DNA of 64,000 nucleotides from an uncultured Tateyamaria sp. (GCF_947496075.1 NZ_CANMBJ010000002.1:496001-560000); one strand, 5' to 3'. Shown: positions 1 to 10,914, counted from the stretch's first letter. Program-made: numbers and translations. Notes: generated by a model from the sequence alone, not told the origin.

Positions 1-444
1 CTCGCGATTGCGCGCCACTTCAACGCGCAGATGGTCGGACAGGGCGTTGACGACGGAGGACCCGACCCCATGCAGACCACCCGATGTCTCGTAACTGTCG
101 CCCGAGAATTTGCCGCCCGCGTTTAGCGTGCAAAAAATGATTTCCAACGCGCTTTTGGACGGGTCCTTGGGATGCGGATCGGTTGGAATGCCGCGGCCGT
201 TGTCACGCACGGACACATGGCCGTTTTCGTGCAGCTCCACCTCGATCCACGTGGCGTGTCCGGCGACCGCCTCGTCCATCGAGTTGTCGATGATCTCGGC
301 CACCATGTGGTGCAGTGCGCGGTCGTCCTTGCCCCCGATATACATGCCTGGGCGCAGGCGCACGTGCTCCATATCCTCCAGCACCTGAATGGAGGAGGCA
401 TCGTAGTCAGAAGGCCCACTGGCCCCGGCAAGAAGATCGGACAT
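1..444 (-). CDS. parE: DNA topoisomerase IV subunit B, N-terminal part (runs off the window)
   Basis: This is the ATPase subunit of topoisomerase IV, which with ParC decatenates daughter chromosomes. The visible 148 residues are the start of the GHKL ATPase domain: RPGMYIGG, the Asn-containing helix EIIDNSMDEAVAGH, the DNGRGIP loop and the GGLHGVG ATP lid. The combination GGKDDRALHHMVAE is ParE-like; GyrB has a different block here. The start ATG is at 444-442. The gene continues beyond base 1 on the minus strand, so the C-terminal TOPRIM part is not seen. Confidence 0.93.
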   Translation of the reverse strand, partial: MSDLLAGASGPSDYDASSIQVLEDMEHVRLRPGMYIGGKDDRALHHMVAEIIDNSMDEAVAGHATWIEVELHENGHVSVRDNGRGIPTDPHPKDPSKSALEIIFCTLNAGGKFSGDSYETSGGLHGVGSSVVNALSDHLRVEVARNRE

Positions 445-508
445 GGCTGCTGCTCTTTGTTGGTTGCAGCGCACTATGCCAGAGCCGGTCAGACGGGGGA
501 AGAGCGTA

Positions 509-1168
509 TCAACCCGGCCAGTGTGCCCGTAGATGCCCCGACGTCTGCTGTTCGTCGATAACCTTACGGTAGTGCTTCATACTGTGATCCGGGCCAAAGA
601 CGGACCGGCGTGCGCGGGCCTTATGCACGTGCCCCATATGGTGAAACGACCCCGGCAGATCGCACACGGCGTCATCGTCGCGGTTGATGCACAGGCACAG
701 GTTCGAATGCTTGATGGCACCGGGGCTGCGGCGCGGGCGTGGGGCGGCGAACCCGATACCGGGCACACCATAGGTGCGCACAAGGATTTGTGTCGCAGCC
801 GCCCCAAGCGAATGACCGATGATGTATTTCGGGCGGTGGTTCTTCTTTTGCAGCCAGTCAAAGATCCCCTTGGCATGGGCCAGAAATCCCTGATGCCACA
901 CGGTGCCGGACGCGCCCTTTTCCGTGTCATCATCCGCCAGCCGGTATCGCTTGCCGCCGATGTTCAGAACGCGCAGGTTGTACTTGAGGTAATCCATCAC
1001 AGAATTCGATCCGGGGATCAGCAGAATGTCTCCTTTGAGGAAGATCGCCTGAACGTCATTTTCGTCCAGACCGTCCCGCCACGCGTTGGCCAATGAGGCA
1101 TTGCTTCTGCCCGCGTAAGAGGCTTCGGCCATCTGCGCGGCCAGCTTGATATCGTATCTATGGCTCAT
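509..1168 (-). CDS. Lipase class 3 family alpha/beta hydrolase
   Basis: A 219-residue protein with the nucleophile elbow GHSLGAAA near residue 118 and a following FAAPRPRR segment, as in the class 3 (fungal-type) lipase family. It presumably hydrolyses an ester; the substrate is unknown. No signal peptide is visible, so it is probably cytoplasmic. A basic HKARARR stretch and late His residues lie near the C-terminus. It sits between parE and two further alpha/beta hydrolases on the same strand, but the spacing to the upstream hydrolase (about 63 bases) does not prove an operon. Confidence 0.75.
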   Translation of the reverse strand: MSHRYDIKLAAQMAEASYAGRSNASLANAWRDGLDENDVQAIFLKGDILLIPGSNSVMDYLKYNLRVLNIGGKRYRLADDDTEKGASGTVWHQGFLAHAKGIFDWLQKKNHRPKYIIGHSLGAAATQILVRTYGVPGIGFAAPRPRRSPGAIKHSNLCLCINRDDDAVCDLPGSFHHMGHVHKARARRSVFGPDHSMKHYRKVIDEQQTSGHLRAHWPG

Positions 1169-1231
1169 GAAAATATCTCCGTGCTTTGAAATGCGACAAC
1201 TATGACGCGCTCAAAGCCACTTGGGAAGACA

Positions 1232-2095
1232 TCAGCCAAGCCAGTTGTTCATGATCTCCACAATGGCATCGGGCTGCTGGTGCAGCAACCAGTGGTCGGC
1301 ATCCGAAACATGCGCACGGGTCAGTGACGGCGCAAAATCCTCCAAGCCTTCCGTCGAAACAGGTAACAACGCCGTGTCGCCATCGGCCCAGATCAGCAAA
1401 TGCGGACAGCCCACCTGCAACCGATCCAAGGGAAGGTCGGGCATTTCTACGGGCACGCCGGGGTCAGCCACGATCAGAGGCGAGGCGCGGTACCAGTTGA
1501 TCATGCCGCGCAGCCCCGATTGTCGCCACACGGCCTTGTAAGCGTTCAGCCGGTCGCCTGCGAGCCAGCTCATGTCCATCTTGGCCGAGAACAGCTTGAG
1601 AAGCTTCCCGAAATCATCTGCGGCAAGCGTATCCTCGGACCCCTCGCTGCGCAGGAAGTTGATGTACTGGGATGCCTCGGATTGTGCTCCACCCGCCGCC
1701 ATCTCGCGCTGAAAGGGGACCGGGTGCACACCGTTGGCAATGATCAGGTGCGACACCAGTTCGGGTCGGAACATGGCCAGGCCATAGGCGACAGAGGCGC
1801 CCCAGTCATGGCCCATGACAATCACGGGACCGCGATCGGCGATAAGGTGCACCATGTCACCAACCAGTTTCGACGTCGCATATTCGCCGACATCGTCGGG
1901 CGCATAGCTCGCACCGTACCCACGCTGGTCGGGGGCGACGCAATAATAGCGGTCAGACAGACGTGTCGCGATCTCATCCCACGCGCCGCCATATTCGGGA
2001 AACCCATGCAGCATCAAAATCATCGGATGCGCCGAGTCCCCCCATGTCCTCACCGTGAACGTGTGCCCGCCAAGTTCGCGTGTGGTGACGTCCAT
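1232..2095 (-). CDS. Alpha/beta hydrolase, epoxide-hydrolase-like
   Basis: A 287-residue alpha/beta hydrolase. It shows the oxyanion motif HGFPEYGGAWDE, the YDQRGYG-type strand (PDQRGYGASYAP) and the nucleophile elbow GHDWGASVAYG, in which Asp is the nucleophile as in epoxide hydrolases and haloalkane dehalogenases rather than Ser. A late HWLLHQ supplies the likely catalytic His. I chose the ATG at 2095 over an upstream in-frame ATG at 2161 because it overlaps the stop of the preceding gene as TGATG, implying translational coupling, and because homologous proteins begin near the HTF strand. Epoxide hydrolase versus dehalogenase is not resolved. Confidence 0.82.
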   Translation of the reverse strand: MDVTTRELGGHTFTVRTWGDSAHPMILMLHGFPEYGGAWDEIATRLSDRYYCVAPDQRGYGASYAPDDVGEYATSKLVGDMVHLIADRGPVIVMGHDWGASVAYGLAMFRPELVSHLIIANGVHPVPFQREMAAGGAQSEASQYINFLRSEGSEDTLAADDFGKLLKLFSAKMDMSWLAGDRLNAYKAVWRQSGLRGMINWYRASPLIVADPGVPVEMPDLPLDRLQVGCPHLLIWADGDTALLPVSTEGLEDFAPSLTRAHVSDADHWLLHQQPDAIVEIMNNWLG

Positions 2096-3384
2096 CACTG
2101 ACCCTTTGGCAGCGTTTCGAACCGCAGACCCTTGGCCGTGCGCGGCGCAAATCCCTGCCAATAGGTGTGATCCTCGGTCGGGTTGCCCGCATCATCAAGG
2201 TCAACCAGCCCGTTGCGGGAATCGGGCACCAGCTCAAGATACTCGGCCTTGGCCGCATCACCCTTGAGGTGCAGATCGAAGAACACCGTGGCGAAGTGCT
2301 GGGCGATGTTATTCATTCGCGTCGTATCCCACACCGCATCGGCATAGTGCTCGAAGGGAAGGAAATCGAGACCCTCAACAGGCTCCCAGCTTTCTATGGG
2401 GGCCGGGATCGGGGCCGCGGCGTTGTGATTGGCATAGTCAAACGTCAACAGATGACGATCCGCGCCCACCGCGCCGGTAAACAGCTCACGCATGGCGTCA
2501 TAGACGGAAACATCGTCATCCCCGCCTGCCATGAACATCGTGGGCACGCGCAGGCCAGCCGTCCCGCTTGTATCCCAGAACCCCGCGTTGTTGCCCCAAG
2601 GCCCAATGGCGATGATCGCTTTGACGCGGTCATCCATCAGGGCCTCGTGACTGTCGGACATGGCCAGATGCGCCTCCAGCAGATCATTCGGCGCCCCCCA
2701 GCTGAACTCGGTCGAGGCTTGGGTGACACCCGCACCCCCAAAGATCAACGCACCATAGCCACCCATGGAATAGCCCACGACGCCTGTATGATCGGCATCA
2801 ATGATGTCGCCCAACGGCCCCTGCAATTCAGCCATGTGATCCAGCACAAAGGCTTGGTCCAACGGGCGGTTGTACAGGGTCGATCCAAAGGCGGCTTGGT
2901 CGGAATAGGTGCTGTCCGTGTGATCAATCGACACAGTGACATACCCCTTGGATGCAAGGTTTTCGCCCAAATGGCTCATCAGGAAACGGTTCCCGGGATA
3001 CCCATGGCTGATGATCACCAGGGGAAAACGGGCGCCGCTTGCAGGTTGTGCATCTCGCGCGGCGCGACCGTTCAACGTGACCTCGGTTGCTCCGTCACGC
3101 AGGATGGCGGTGTATGTGCCGCCTTGCTCTGTCCCCTCCGCTGCCGGATACCAGACTTCCAGTGTCAGGGGGCGATCATAGGTGGGCATGGTCTTGCCCT
3201 TAACATTCACGACATCGATGCTGTCGGGAATTGTCACGTCAAGGGTTTGCACACCGATTGGGAAGGCACCGTACTGCGCCAATGCAGGTGCGTCCGGGCG
3301 AATTTGATCAATCGAGTTCGCCCAAGCGCCAGCCGTGGTCAGGGTTGCGGCCAGCGCCGGACCTATTGCGCGTGAGAGAGTCAT
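2095..3384 (-). CDS. Secreted alpha/beta hydrolase (dienelactone hydrolase / PAF-acetylhydrolase-like)
   Basis: A 429-residue protein starting with a Sec-type signal peptide (hydrophobic stretch ending near AWANS), so periplasmic or exported. The core is alpha/beta hydrolase: an HGYPGNR oxyanion region, nucleophile elbow GYSMGGYGAL with a Ser nucleophile, and a GGDDDVSVY segment that may carry the acid residue. The fold resembles dienelactone hydrolase or platelet-activating-factor acetylhydrolase-like esterases. Its stop overlaps the start of the next hydrolase by one base (TGATG), so the two are probably co-transcribed. The substrate is unknown. Confidence 0.78.
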   Translation of the reverse strand: MTLSRAIGPALAATLTTAGAWANSIDQIRPDAPALAQYGAFPIGVQTLDVTIPDSIDVVNVKGKTMPTYDRPLTLEVWYPAAEGTEQGGTYTAILRDGATEVTLNGRAARDAQPASGARFPLVIISHGYPGNRFLMSHLGENLASKGYVTVSIDHTDSTYSDQAAFGSTLYNRPLDQAFVLDHMAELQGPLGDIIDADHTGVVGYSMGGYGALIFGGAGVTQASTEFSWGAPNDLLEAHLAMSDSHEALMDDRVKAIIAIGPWGNNAGFWDTSGTAGLRVPTMFMAGGDDDVSVYDAMRELFTGAVGADRHLLTFDYANHNAAAPIPAPIESWEPVEGLDFLPFEHYADAVWDTTRMNNIAQHFATVFFDLHLKGDAAKAEYLELVPDSRNGLVDLDDAGNPTEDHTYWQGFAPRTAKGLRFETLPKGQ

Positions 3385-3555
3385 GGAGGCATCCTTTGGA
3401 TAGATTCAACCTATGGTAATGCTTTTCCTACTGTGACAGAGCCACTCGCAGGTGCAAGTGGTGATCTGTGTCGCAATGCCTCTTCTCCGGGCGGGCTGTC
3501 GCGCAATATGCAAATCGGGGTTGAGGCGGCGCACCGCCTTGCCTAAATCTGGGCA

Positions 3556-4191
3556 ATGTCATTTCGTCGATCTCTTGCCGTTGCCGCGGCTTTGGTCTTG
3601 TCCGCCAATGCGGCGTCGACCCATCCGCACGTGTTCGTCGATACCAAACTGAAAGTTGTGGTCAGTGCCGATGGCACTTTGGAAGGCGTCGAGGTGCATT
3701 GGACCTATGACGAGTTCTATTCTCTGCTTCTGATGGCAGATCTTGGACTGGATCCAGATGGTGATGCCGAACTCACGGATGCAGAGCTGGCCCGATTGAA
3801 TGGTTTCGACCTGCAATGGATCGAAGGATTTGAAGGGGACAGCTACGCGACGCGCAACGGAACCTCCGTGGCGCTTGGAAAGCCGTCCGGACGGGGCGTC
3901 TCGGTCAGCGATGGGCGGATCACGTCCGCGCATTTTCGACCCGCCCGAGGTCCGGCCGAGGGGGTCATCCTCAAGGCATATGATCCGACATTCTACACGG
4001 CGTATCACTTGATCGGTCCGGTCGCCATGGATGGCCCGTGTACCGCAACAATCCAGCCCGCTGACCTTGATGCGGCGTATACGCTGGTGGAAGAGCTGTT
4101 GTACGCCACGCCAACGGCTCAGGCCGAAGAGTCTTATCCGGAAGTCGGTGAGTCCTTTGCTGACACGGTCACGCTGTCATGCGCGGGCTAA
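3556..4191 (+). CDS. DUF1007 family periplasmic protein
   Basis: A 211-residue protein with an N-terminal signal peptide ending near the early His residues ([11 protein letters not shown]). HPHVFVD is characteristic of DUF1007, a family almost always encoded next to NicO/RcnA-type nickel/cobalt transporters. The next gene overlaps it by 13 bases and is exactly such a transporter, so the two should act together, with DUF1007 perhaps a periplasmic metal-handling partner. The mature N-terminal His pair could bind metal; this is inference. No strong ribosome binding site is visible before the ATG. Confidence 0.86.
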   Translation: MSFRRSLAVAAALVLSANAASTHPHVFVDTKLKVVVSADGTLEGVEVHWTYDEFYSLLLMADLGLDPDGDAELTDAELARLNGFDLQWIEGFEGDSYATRNGTSVALGKPSGRGVSVSDGRITSAHFRPARGPAEGVILKAYDPTFYTAYHLIGPVAMDGPCTATIQPADLDAAYTLVEELLYATPTAQAEESYPEVGESFADTVTLSCAG

Positions 4192-5063
4192 GGATCGGCG
4201 TTCTTCTGGCCTGTGCCGCAGCGCTTCTCTGGCTCTTTGGCTTTGGCGGCATGGCAGATATCGGTCAATGGGCCGCCGCCCAGCAGCGTGAAACGCAAAC
4301 GGCGCTTGCGGGTGGTCTGCGCGCCGTCCGGGCAGGGGAGCCGGGCGCATGGTTTGCCCTGATGGGCGTTTGCGCAGCCTACGGTTTCTTTCATGCGGCC
4401 GGGCCGGGACATGGCAAGCTGGTAATCGGGGGCTACGGCGCTGCCGAGCAGGTGACCGCGTGGCGCTTGTCATGGCTGGCGGTGGCATCTTCCCTGGCGC
4501 AGGCGCTGATGGCGGTGCTGCTGGTGGCGCTCGGGGCATGGGTTCTGGGATGGGGCCGCAGCGAATTGACGGACGCGGCCGAAAAAGTGCTGGCCCCCGC
4601 CAGTTACATGGCGATTGCGCTCGTCGGGCTCTGGCTGATGGTGCGCGGCATGCGCCGTGCGCGCAGTGTCGTTGTGCATTCCATTGACGAGAATGGGCAT
4701 TGCAGCAGTTGCGGTCACGCACATGGACCCAGCGTCGATCAGGCGGCTTCGGTGTCTTCATGGCGGGATGCGATTGCCATCATCGGCTCTATCGCCATAC
4801 GGCCCTGCACCGGGGCCGTGTTCCTGTTGATCCTATGCTTTGGTCTCGGCATCCCGTGGGCAGGGGTCGCGGGGGCTTTGGTCATGGGGTTGGGGACGGC
4901 CAGCGTCACGGTCCTTGTGGCACTTGTCGCGGTCAGCGCACGGGAATCGGCGTTTTCGGGCTGGTCGGGTGCAGGCAGCATCCGCGCCATGGGTGTGATC
5001 GAGATCATGGCCGGCGCATTGATCGCACTCGTTGCGACAACGCTCGTTTGGCCGTTGCTCTAA
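4179..5063 (+). CDS. NicO/RcnA-family nickel/cobalt transporter
   Basis: A 294-residue integral membrane protein with several hydrophobic segments. The NicO/RcnA signature [11 protein letters not shown] lies near residues 70-80, and a His/Cys-rich cytoplasmic or periplasmic loop ([10 protein letters not shown]) lies near residue 172. RcnA relatives export Ni/Co, while other NicO proteins import; the direction cannot be read from sequence. It overlaps the DUF1007 gene by 13 bases, which suggests tight coupling. Nickel supply would matter to the urease and cobalt to the cobalamin pathway in this window, although both lie about 45 kb or more away. Confidence 0.87.
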   Translation: MRGLRIGVLLACAAALLWLFGFGGMADIGQWAAAQQRETQTALAGGLRAVRAGEPGAWFALMGVCAAYGFFHAAGPGHGKLVIGGYGAAEQVTAWRLSWLAVASSLAQALMAVLLVALGAWVLGWGRSELTDAAEKVLAPASYMAIALVGLWLMVRGMRRARSVVVHSIDENGHCSSCGHAHGPSVDQAASVSSWRDAIAIIGSIAIRPCTGAVFLLILCFGLGIPWAGVAGALVMGLGTASVTVLVALVAVSARESAFSGWSGAGSIRAMGVIEIMAGALIALVATTLVWPLL

Positions 5064-5139
5064 GGGGGAAGGGCGGCATCCCGTCACCCGTGTGACGCTG
5101 GGGCTTTTCTTGCACAAAAAGCAGGCGTAAGGGTGGGAC

Positions 5140-6528
5140 ATGTCCACCCAAAAGATGTCATATGGCGCGCACGCGCGTGCAATCCTTGCCCTTGGCCTGC
5201 CGTTGATCGGTGGGCACCTCGGACAGATTGCAATCGGCGTGACCGACACGGTCATGTTGGGCTGGTACGGGGTCGAGGAACTCGCGGCCCAGGGCGTTGC
5301 AGGCAGCCTGTTTTTTGTTTTGTTCCTCATGGGCTCAGGCTTTGCCTGGGCCGTGATGCCCATGGTCGCATCGTTCCATGCCGAGCGGGACGAAACCAAC
5401 TTGCGCCGTGCCACGCGCATGGGGCTGTGGTTGAGCTTGGGCTTTGCGGTGCTGGCCTTGCCGGTCATGGTCATGGCCGAAAGCGTGTTGCTGGCGCTGG
5501 GACAAACCGAACAGGTGGCGGCCCTCGGGGCCGAATACCTGAGCATCGCGGGCTGGGGGATCATTCCGGCCCTGCTCGTCATGACGTTCAAAAGCTATCT
5601 GGCCGCGCTCGAACGGACCCAGATTGTCCTTTGGATCACCCTGGCGGCTGCGCTGACCAACGCGTTGGCAAATTATGCGTTCATCTTCGGAAACTGGGGT
5701 GCCCCGGCATGGGGGATCGCAGGAGCGGCGGTGGCATCGCTGGTGACGCAATTCGTCATGGTGATCGGTGTTATCGGCTATGCGCTGATCGTGCTTCCCG
5801 AACACCAACTGCTCAAACGGCTCTGGCGTCCAGATTGGGAGATGTTGGGCAAAGTGTTTCGCCTTGGGCTGCCCATCGGTCTCACCAACCTCAGCGAGGT
5901 CGGGCTGTTCGCCGCCTCTGCTTTCATGATGGGTTGGCTCGGAACCATTCCGCTCGCCGCGCACAACATCGCCCTGCAGCTGGCATCCATCACCTTCATG
6001 GTGCATCTCGGGCTCAGCAATGTTGCAACGATCCGGGCGGGCAACGCCTATGGCCGCGGCGATCTGGACCACATGCTGCGCGGCGCCCGCACCGTCATCG
6101 TGATGAGCCTTGGAATGGCCGTTGCCACGATCGTCCTGTTCATCGCGCTGCCTGAACCGCTGATCTCACTGTTCATGAACCGTGATGAACCCGCGCGGAA
6201 CCAGATTCTCGAAATCGGAGTGCTGCTGCTGGCCCTTGCTGCACTGTTCCAGCTGGTGGATGGGGCGCAGGTGATCGCGCTGGGCCTGTTGCGCGGAGTG
6301 CAGGATACAACGGTGCCCATGGTGCTTGCCGGGGTGTCTTATTGGCTGGTTGGGATGCCTGCCTCGTACATTCTTGGGTTCGTACTGGATTGGGGTGGTC
6401 CGGGCATCTGGCTGGGCCTTGTGCTTGGGCTGGCCTGCGCCGGCGTGGCGCTCATGCTGCGGTTCTGGACGGTGTCCGTGCCGCGACTGGGACGCATTAC
6501 CGGACAGAGATCTGTCTCAGCCCAATGA
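5140..6528 (+). CDS. MATE family multidrug exporter (NorM-like)
   Basis: A 462-residue polytopic membrane protein of about 12 segments in two homologous halves, as expected for MATE cation/drug antiporters. Seen are LGLPLIGGHLGQI at the start of the first bundle and LGLPIGLTNLSEVG at the start of the second, the internal duplication typical of MatE domains. Length matches NorM. It would export organic cations or metabolites with Na+ or H+. The short upstream gap holds a small hairpin (5085-5100) that may end the NicO transcript. The start ATG follows GGGTGGGAC. Confidence 0.9.
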   Translation: MSTQKMSYGAHARAILALGLPLIGGHLGQIAIGVTDTVMLGWYGVEELAAQGVAGSLFFVLFLMGSGFAWAVMPMVASFHAERDETNLRRATRMGLWLSLGFAVLALPVMVMAESVLLALGQTEQVAALGAEYLSIAGWGIIPALLVMTFKSYLAALERTQIVLWITLAAALTNALANYAFIFGNWGAPAWGIAGAAVASLVTQFVMVIGVIGYALIVLPEHQLLKRLWRPDWEMLGKVFRLGLPIGLTNLSEVGLFAASAFMMGWLGTIPLAAHNIALQLASITFMVHLGLSNVATIRAGNAYGRGDLDHMLRGARTVIVMSLGMAVATIVLFIALPEPLISLFMNRDEPARNQILEIGVLLLALAALFQLVDGAQVIALGLLRGVQDTTVPMVLAGVSYWLVGMPASYILGFVLDWGGPGIWLGLVLGLACAGVALMLRFWTVSVPRLGRITGQRSVSAQ

Positions 6529-6579
6529 AAAAGGACAGGGCGGTGAGCAAGCCCCGTTCCTCTCTCAATTCCACTGTGT

Positions 6580-8292
6580 CTAAAGAATGAAATCCGCCGC
6601 TTCGACCGCATTGACCCAGACCAATTCGATCATCTCGTCGACTGCGCCATCACCATCACTGTCGATCTGCACAAAATCGCCGTCAAACAGCACCTCGGCC
6701 CGTGTGCCCGAGAACGTGTTACCCTCAACGAATGTCAGACCCCCAAAGGCGGTCAGGTCGATCTTGTCGATGATGGAGGTAAAACCCCTGATCTCATCCA
6801 TCGTGCCATCTGTCGTGCCGCTGTCGCCCGGGTTGAAGACAAATACATCGCGTGCCTCGACGTCTTCGTAGTCAAGGATCAGGTCAGCCCCGGCGCCTCC
6901 CGCGACGCGATCTGCTCCATCGCCGCCAGATACGGTGTCGTTGCCTGTGCCACCCGACAAAACATCGATCCCATCGCCGCCGTGCATGTCATCGTTGCCG
7001 CCGGACCCGATCAACCGGTCGTTCCCGTCGTTGCCGCGGATGCTGTCATCGCCGCCCTGACCGTAAATTGTGTCGTTACCTTCTCCGCCGTGCAGCGTGT
7101 CCTGCCCGGCTTCTCCTCTCAGCAGGTCATTGCCTTCATCGCCGCTGATAGAGTCATTGCCACCATTGCCGTTGATGTCGTCGTCGCCTTCGCCTCCGCG
7201 CAAGGTGTCGAAACCGCCTGCACCCCGCAACGCGTCATTTCCATCACCGCCAGTGACACTATCGTTCCCCGCGCCAGCCAGAACAGTGTCGTTGCCGCTG
7301 CCACCATGGGCATTGTCCGCGCCGCGGCCAGCGAACAGCACATCGTTGCCTTCATCGCCCCATAGGGTGTCGTTGCCGCCATCCGCACGCAGACTGTCAT
7401 TGCCTATGTCGCCAGACAGCACGTCATTGCCTATGCCGGCCCAGATCGTGTCGTCACCTTCGTTGCCATACAAGCGATCATTACCCGCACCGCCGTTGAC
7501 GAAATCATCGCCTTCACCGCCGCCAAGCCTGTCTTCGCCGTTTTGACCAAGCAGGGTGTCGTTGCCACCTTCACCCCACATCTCATCAAATCCGACCTGA
7601 CCATTAAGATAGTCGTCGCCGTCACCACCGGCCGAGGTGTCGTTGCCACCGCCGCCAAACACCGTGTCATCGCCAGCCCCTGCCCAAATCTGGTCGTTTC
7701 CAGCGCCCGCGGTAAAAATTTCATGTGCCGCATCTGCCAAGGCAAAGCTGTAGTCGCCGGATCGCAGGGTTTCGGCGGCGTCCGTGCCGTACACCCGGCT
7801 TTCGCCGTTGACGAAATAATTCATCCACCCCGCAACATCGGTGACGCGCTCGTTCTCATTGCCGTCTTCATTTTCGAACCGGCCATCAACGATGTCGAAA
7901 CCGAGGTGGTAGATCGCGTCAGCCACTGTATCGATGAAGTCGCGCCCCCGGAACTCCAAGGCACCGCCATCACCTTGAACAAGGTGAAACCCGGTTTCCT
8001 CGTTGCCCTCGTCGTCGCCGTGCCCCTCAATGAACGCCGCATAAAGGGCAGCGTTGTTCTGAATGTATGCGGACAGGATGTACAAATCTTCAGGTGTCAA
8101 AATGCCATCGGTATTGACGTCGGTGGCGGTCATCGCCGTTTCGAACACTTCGTTCATTTGACGCGCGGCGTCTGCGCCGCCTTGGATGTCCTCGGGATAA
8201 ATGTTTACGATCAGGCCCGGTTCTGTCTCAACAAGCTCTGCAATGGTCTCCAGACCGTTGGGTGTGATCGGCGCGATGGGTGGCTGGGGCAT
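6580..8292 (-). CDS. RTX-repeat calcium-binding protein with EF-hand
   Basis: A secreted-type protein of 570 residues. An EF-hand-like loop (DVNTDGILTPED) lies at residues 58-69. Glycine/aspartate-rich nonapeptide repeats of the GGxGxDxUx class run from about residue 195 to 505, and these fold as a calcium-binding beta-roll. The non-repeat C-terminal about 65 residues would carry the uncleaved type I secretion signal. I prefer the ATG at 8292 because AGGAG lies 8 bases upstream; the ATG at 8298 is too close to it and the one at 8337 has no such site. No ABC/HlyD transporter is encoded nearby. No enzymatic domain was recognised. Confidence 0.85.
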   Translation of the reverse strand: MPQPPIAPITPNGLETIAELVETEPGLIVNIYPEDIQGGADAARQMNEVFETAMTATDVNTDGILTPEDLYILSAYIQNNAALYAAFIEGHGDDEGNEETGFHLVQGDGGALEFRGRDFIDTVADAIYHLGFDIVDGRFENEDGNENERVTDVAGWMNYFVNGESRVYGTDAAETLRSGDYSFALADAAHEIFTAGAGNDQIWAGAGDDTVFGGGGNDTSAGGDGDDYLNGQVGFDEMWGEGGNDTLLGQNGEDRLGGGEGDDFVNGGAGNDRLYGNEGDDTIWAGIGNDVLSGDIGNDSLRADGGNDTLWGDEGNDVLFAGRGADNAHGGSGNDTVLAGAGNDSVTGGDGNDALRGAGGFDTLRGGEGDDDINGNGGNDSISGDEGNDLLRGEAGQDTLHGGEGNDTIYGQGGDDSIRGNDGNDRLIGSGGNDDMHGGDGIDVLSGGTGNDTVSGGDGADRVAGGAGADLILDYEDVEARDVFVFNPGDSGTTDGTMDEIRGFTSIIDKIDLTAFGGLTFVEGNTFSGTRAEVLFDGDFVQIDSDGDGAVDEMIELVWVNAVEAADFIL

Positions 8293-8458
8293 TTGCATGT
8301 CTCCTGGCTGATTGATCGATCCAGCCAGTGCCGCCAAGCCGTTCCATTGCCTAGCATCACCTACACCGCCGCATATCGTCGGCGGAAAGTGATCAAATTT
8401 ATCCTAAAAAATTACATAATTTCAGTGCCTATCCGCCGAGCGGATGCGACGGACTGTG

Positions 8459-8869
8459 TCAGCCTTTCGTCCCTTTCATCAGGCGGTCTGCCTTCTTGCG
8501 CACCAGTACGGATCTCAGATCGTGCATCGCCAGCAGCAGGGCGTCAGTCACGTCTTCCAACTGATCCTCTGTCGCGCGGCTTTGCGCCCAATGGGTGGTC
8601 AGGTTCAGGTAATCAATCGCGCGGTGAATGTCGTCAATGTCGCGATGGGCCAGCACCTGGGCCCGGTTTTTCATCCATGCCTCGATCCGCGCCAGGTCGT
8701 CGGACGACAGGGTGCGATCGCCATGGGGCTTGATCTCGCCATTGCGGATGTTGACCACCGCGATCTGGTCCATCTCAATCCGGCGTTGCCGGTTCTCGGT
8801 ATCCACCCGAAACACCGCCGCTCCGTTCTCGCGTACACGGAAGTAATAGTCAGGAAGCTCCGCGCCCAT
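8459..8869 (-). CDS. Conserved hypothetical protein downstream of aspC
   Basis: A 136-residue soluble protein of unknown function. The N-terminal half looks like beta strands (YYFRVRENGAAVFRVD) and the C-terminal half is helical and charged. No signal peptide or membrane segment is visible. It starts 13 bases after the stop of aspC on the same strand and so is probably co-transcribed with it. Codon use matches its neighbours. I do not recognise a catalytic motif. Confidence 0.65.
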   Translation of the reverse strand: MGAELPDYYFRVRENGAAVFRVDTENRQRRIEMDQIAVVNIRNGEIKPHGDRTLSSDDLARIEAWMKNRAQVLAHRDIDDIHRAIDYLNLTTHWAQSRATEDQLEDVTDALLLAMHDLRSVLVRKKADRLMKGTKG

Positions 8870-8882
8870 ATGCCAACCCTCG

Positions 8883-10100
<1,218 letters not shown>

Positions 10101-10177
10101 TTAGGAGGTTATCGAGACCCTCATAGGCGGCGTACCCCGCGCGATCAAGCGCCAGCGCCGAGAAGGAGAGCAATCCC

Positions 10178-10576
10178 ATGGACGATCAGCAGGACTGGTA
10201 CAGCGCCGAAGCGGCAACATTCGGTGACCGAGTGGCCGGCGCACGCGAGCAGGCCGGCATGACCCAAAAGCAGCTTGCCAAGCGTCTTGGCGTGCGGCTG
10301 GCGACACTGCGTGCTTGGGAAGACGATCTGAGTGAGCCGCGCGCCAACCGTCTGTCGATGATGGCGGGCTTGCTGAATGTTTCGATGATGTGGCTGATCA
10401 ATGGCGAAGGCGAAGGCCTCGATGCGCCCGTGGTCGAAGAGCCGCTGACCGCCGATATGCGTGATCTTCTGACCGAGGTGCGCGACATGCGTTCGGACAT
10501 GCTGGCGCGCGCCGAACAACTGGGTCGGCTTGAGAAAAAGCTGCGCGTCGCGATGCAGACCCCAACCGATGTCTGA
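10178..10576 (+). CDS. XRE-family helix-turn-helix regulator
   Basis: A 132-residue DNA-binding protein. The helix-turn-helix spans about residues 15-70: FGDRVAGAREQAGMTQKQLA, then the recognition helix RLATLRAWEDDLSEPRANRL. The C-terminal half is a charged helix that could dimerise (EVRDMRSDMLARAEQL). It overlaps the following sdhE by 8 bases, an arrangement that suggests joint expression. An AAGGAGAG site precedes the ATG. Targets are unknown; its divergence from aspC makes the intergenic region a candidate. Confidence 0.85.
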   Translation: MDDQQDWYSAEAATFGDRVAGAREQAGMTQKQLAKRLGVRLATLRAWEDDLSEPRANRLSMMAGLLNVSMMWLINGEGEGLDAPVVEEPLTADMRDLLTEVRDMRSDMLARAEQLGRLEKKLRVAMQTPTDV

Positions 10577-10835
10577 CGAGCCGCGTGAACATCGCTTGAA
10601 GCGGCTGCACATGCGATCGATGCGCCGCGGGATCAAGGAAATGGACCTGATCCTGTCAACCTATGCCGGGCGCCATCTGGCGGGTATGACGGATGCCGAA
10701 CTGGACGTGTATGACACCCTGCTGAACGAGAACGATCAGGATCTGTATCGGTGGGTGACCGGGCAAGAGGCTGCGCCAACACATCTCGCTGATCTGGTCG
10801 GTGCGGTGTCACGCACGTTTCAGCCCGAAAAATAA
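10569..10835 (+). CDS. sdhE: FAD assembly factor SdhE
   Basis: An 88-residue protein of the SdhE/YgfY (CptB-like) family that promotes covalent flavinylation of succinate dehydrogenase SdhA. The diagnostic RGIKEMDLIL motif (RGxxExD) is present, followed by a helical bundle with DLYRWVTGQE. I placed the start at the ATG at 10569, inside the end of the XRE gene; an upstream in-frame ATG at 10530 would add 13 residues that lie wholly within the XRE reading frame. Length agrees with the family (about 80-95). Confidence 0.87.
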   Translation: MSDEPREHRLKRLHMRSMRRGIKEMDLILSTYAGRHLAGMTDAELDVYDTLLNENDQDLYRWVTGQEAAPTHLADLVGAVSRTFQPEK

Positions 10836-10914
10836 GGGCCCCGGCGCATTTAACTGAATATTTCCGAATCAACCGCATCTTCTGGCCAGAGCAGATGATG
10901 TCGGAGAAAAACGG

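Noticed and set aside
2167-3375. 402-residue plus-strand frame over the secreted hydrolase
   Set aside because: It is the antisense shadow of the hydrolase, which has a signal peptide and catalytic motifs; the shadow has none.
6852-7546. Several plus-strand frames and repeats in the RTX gene region that could suggest a repeat array
   Set aside because: The periodicity is the nonapeptide coding repeat of the RTX protein seen from the other strand; spacers and repeats do not fit CRISPR.
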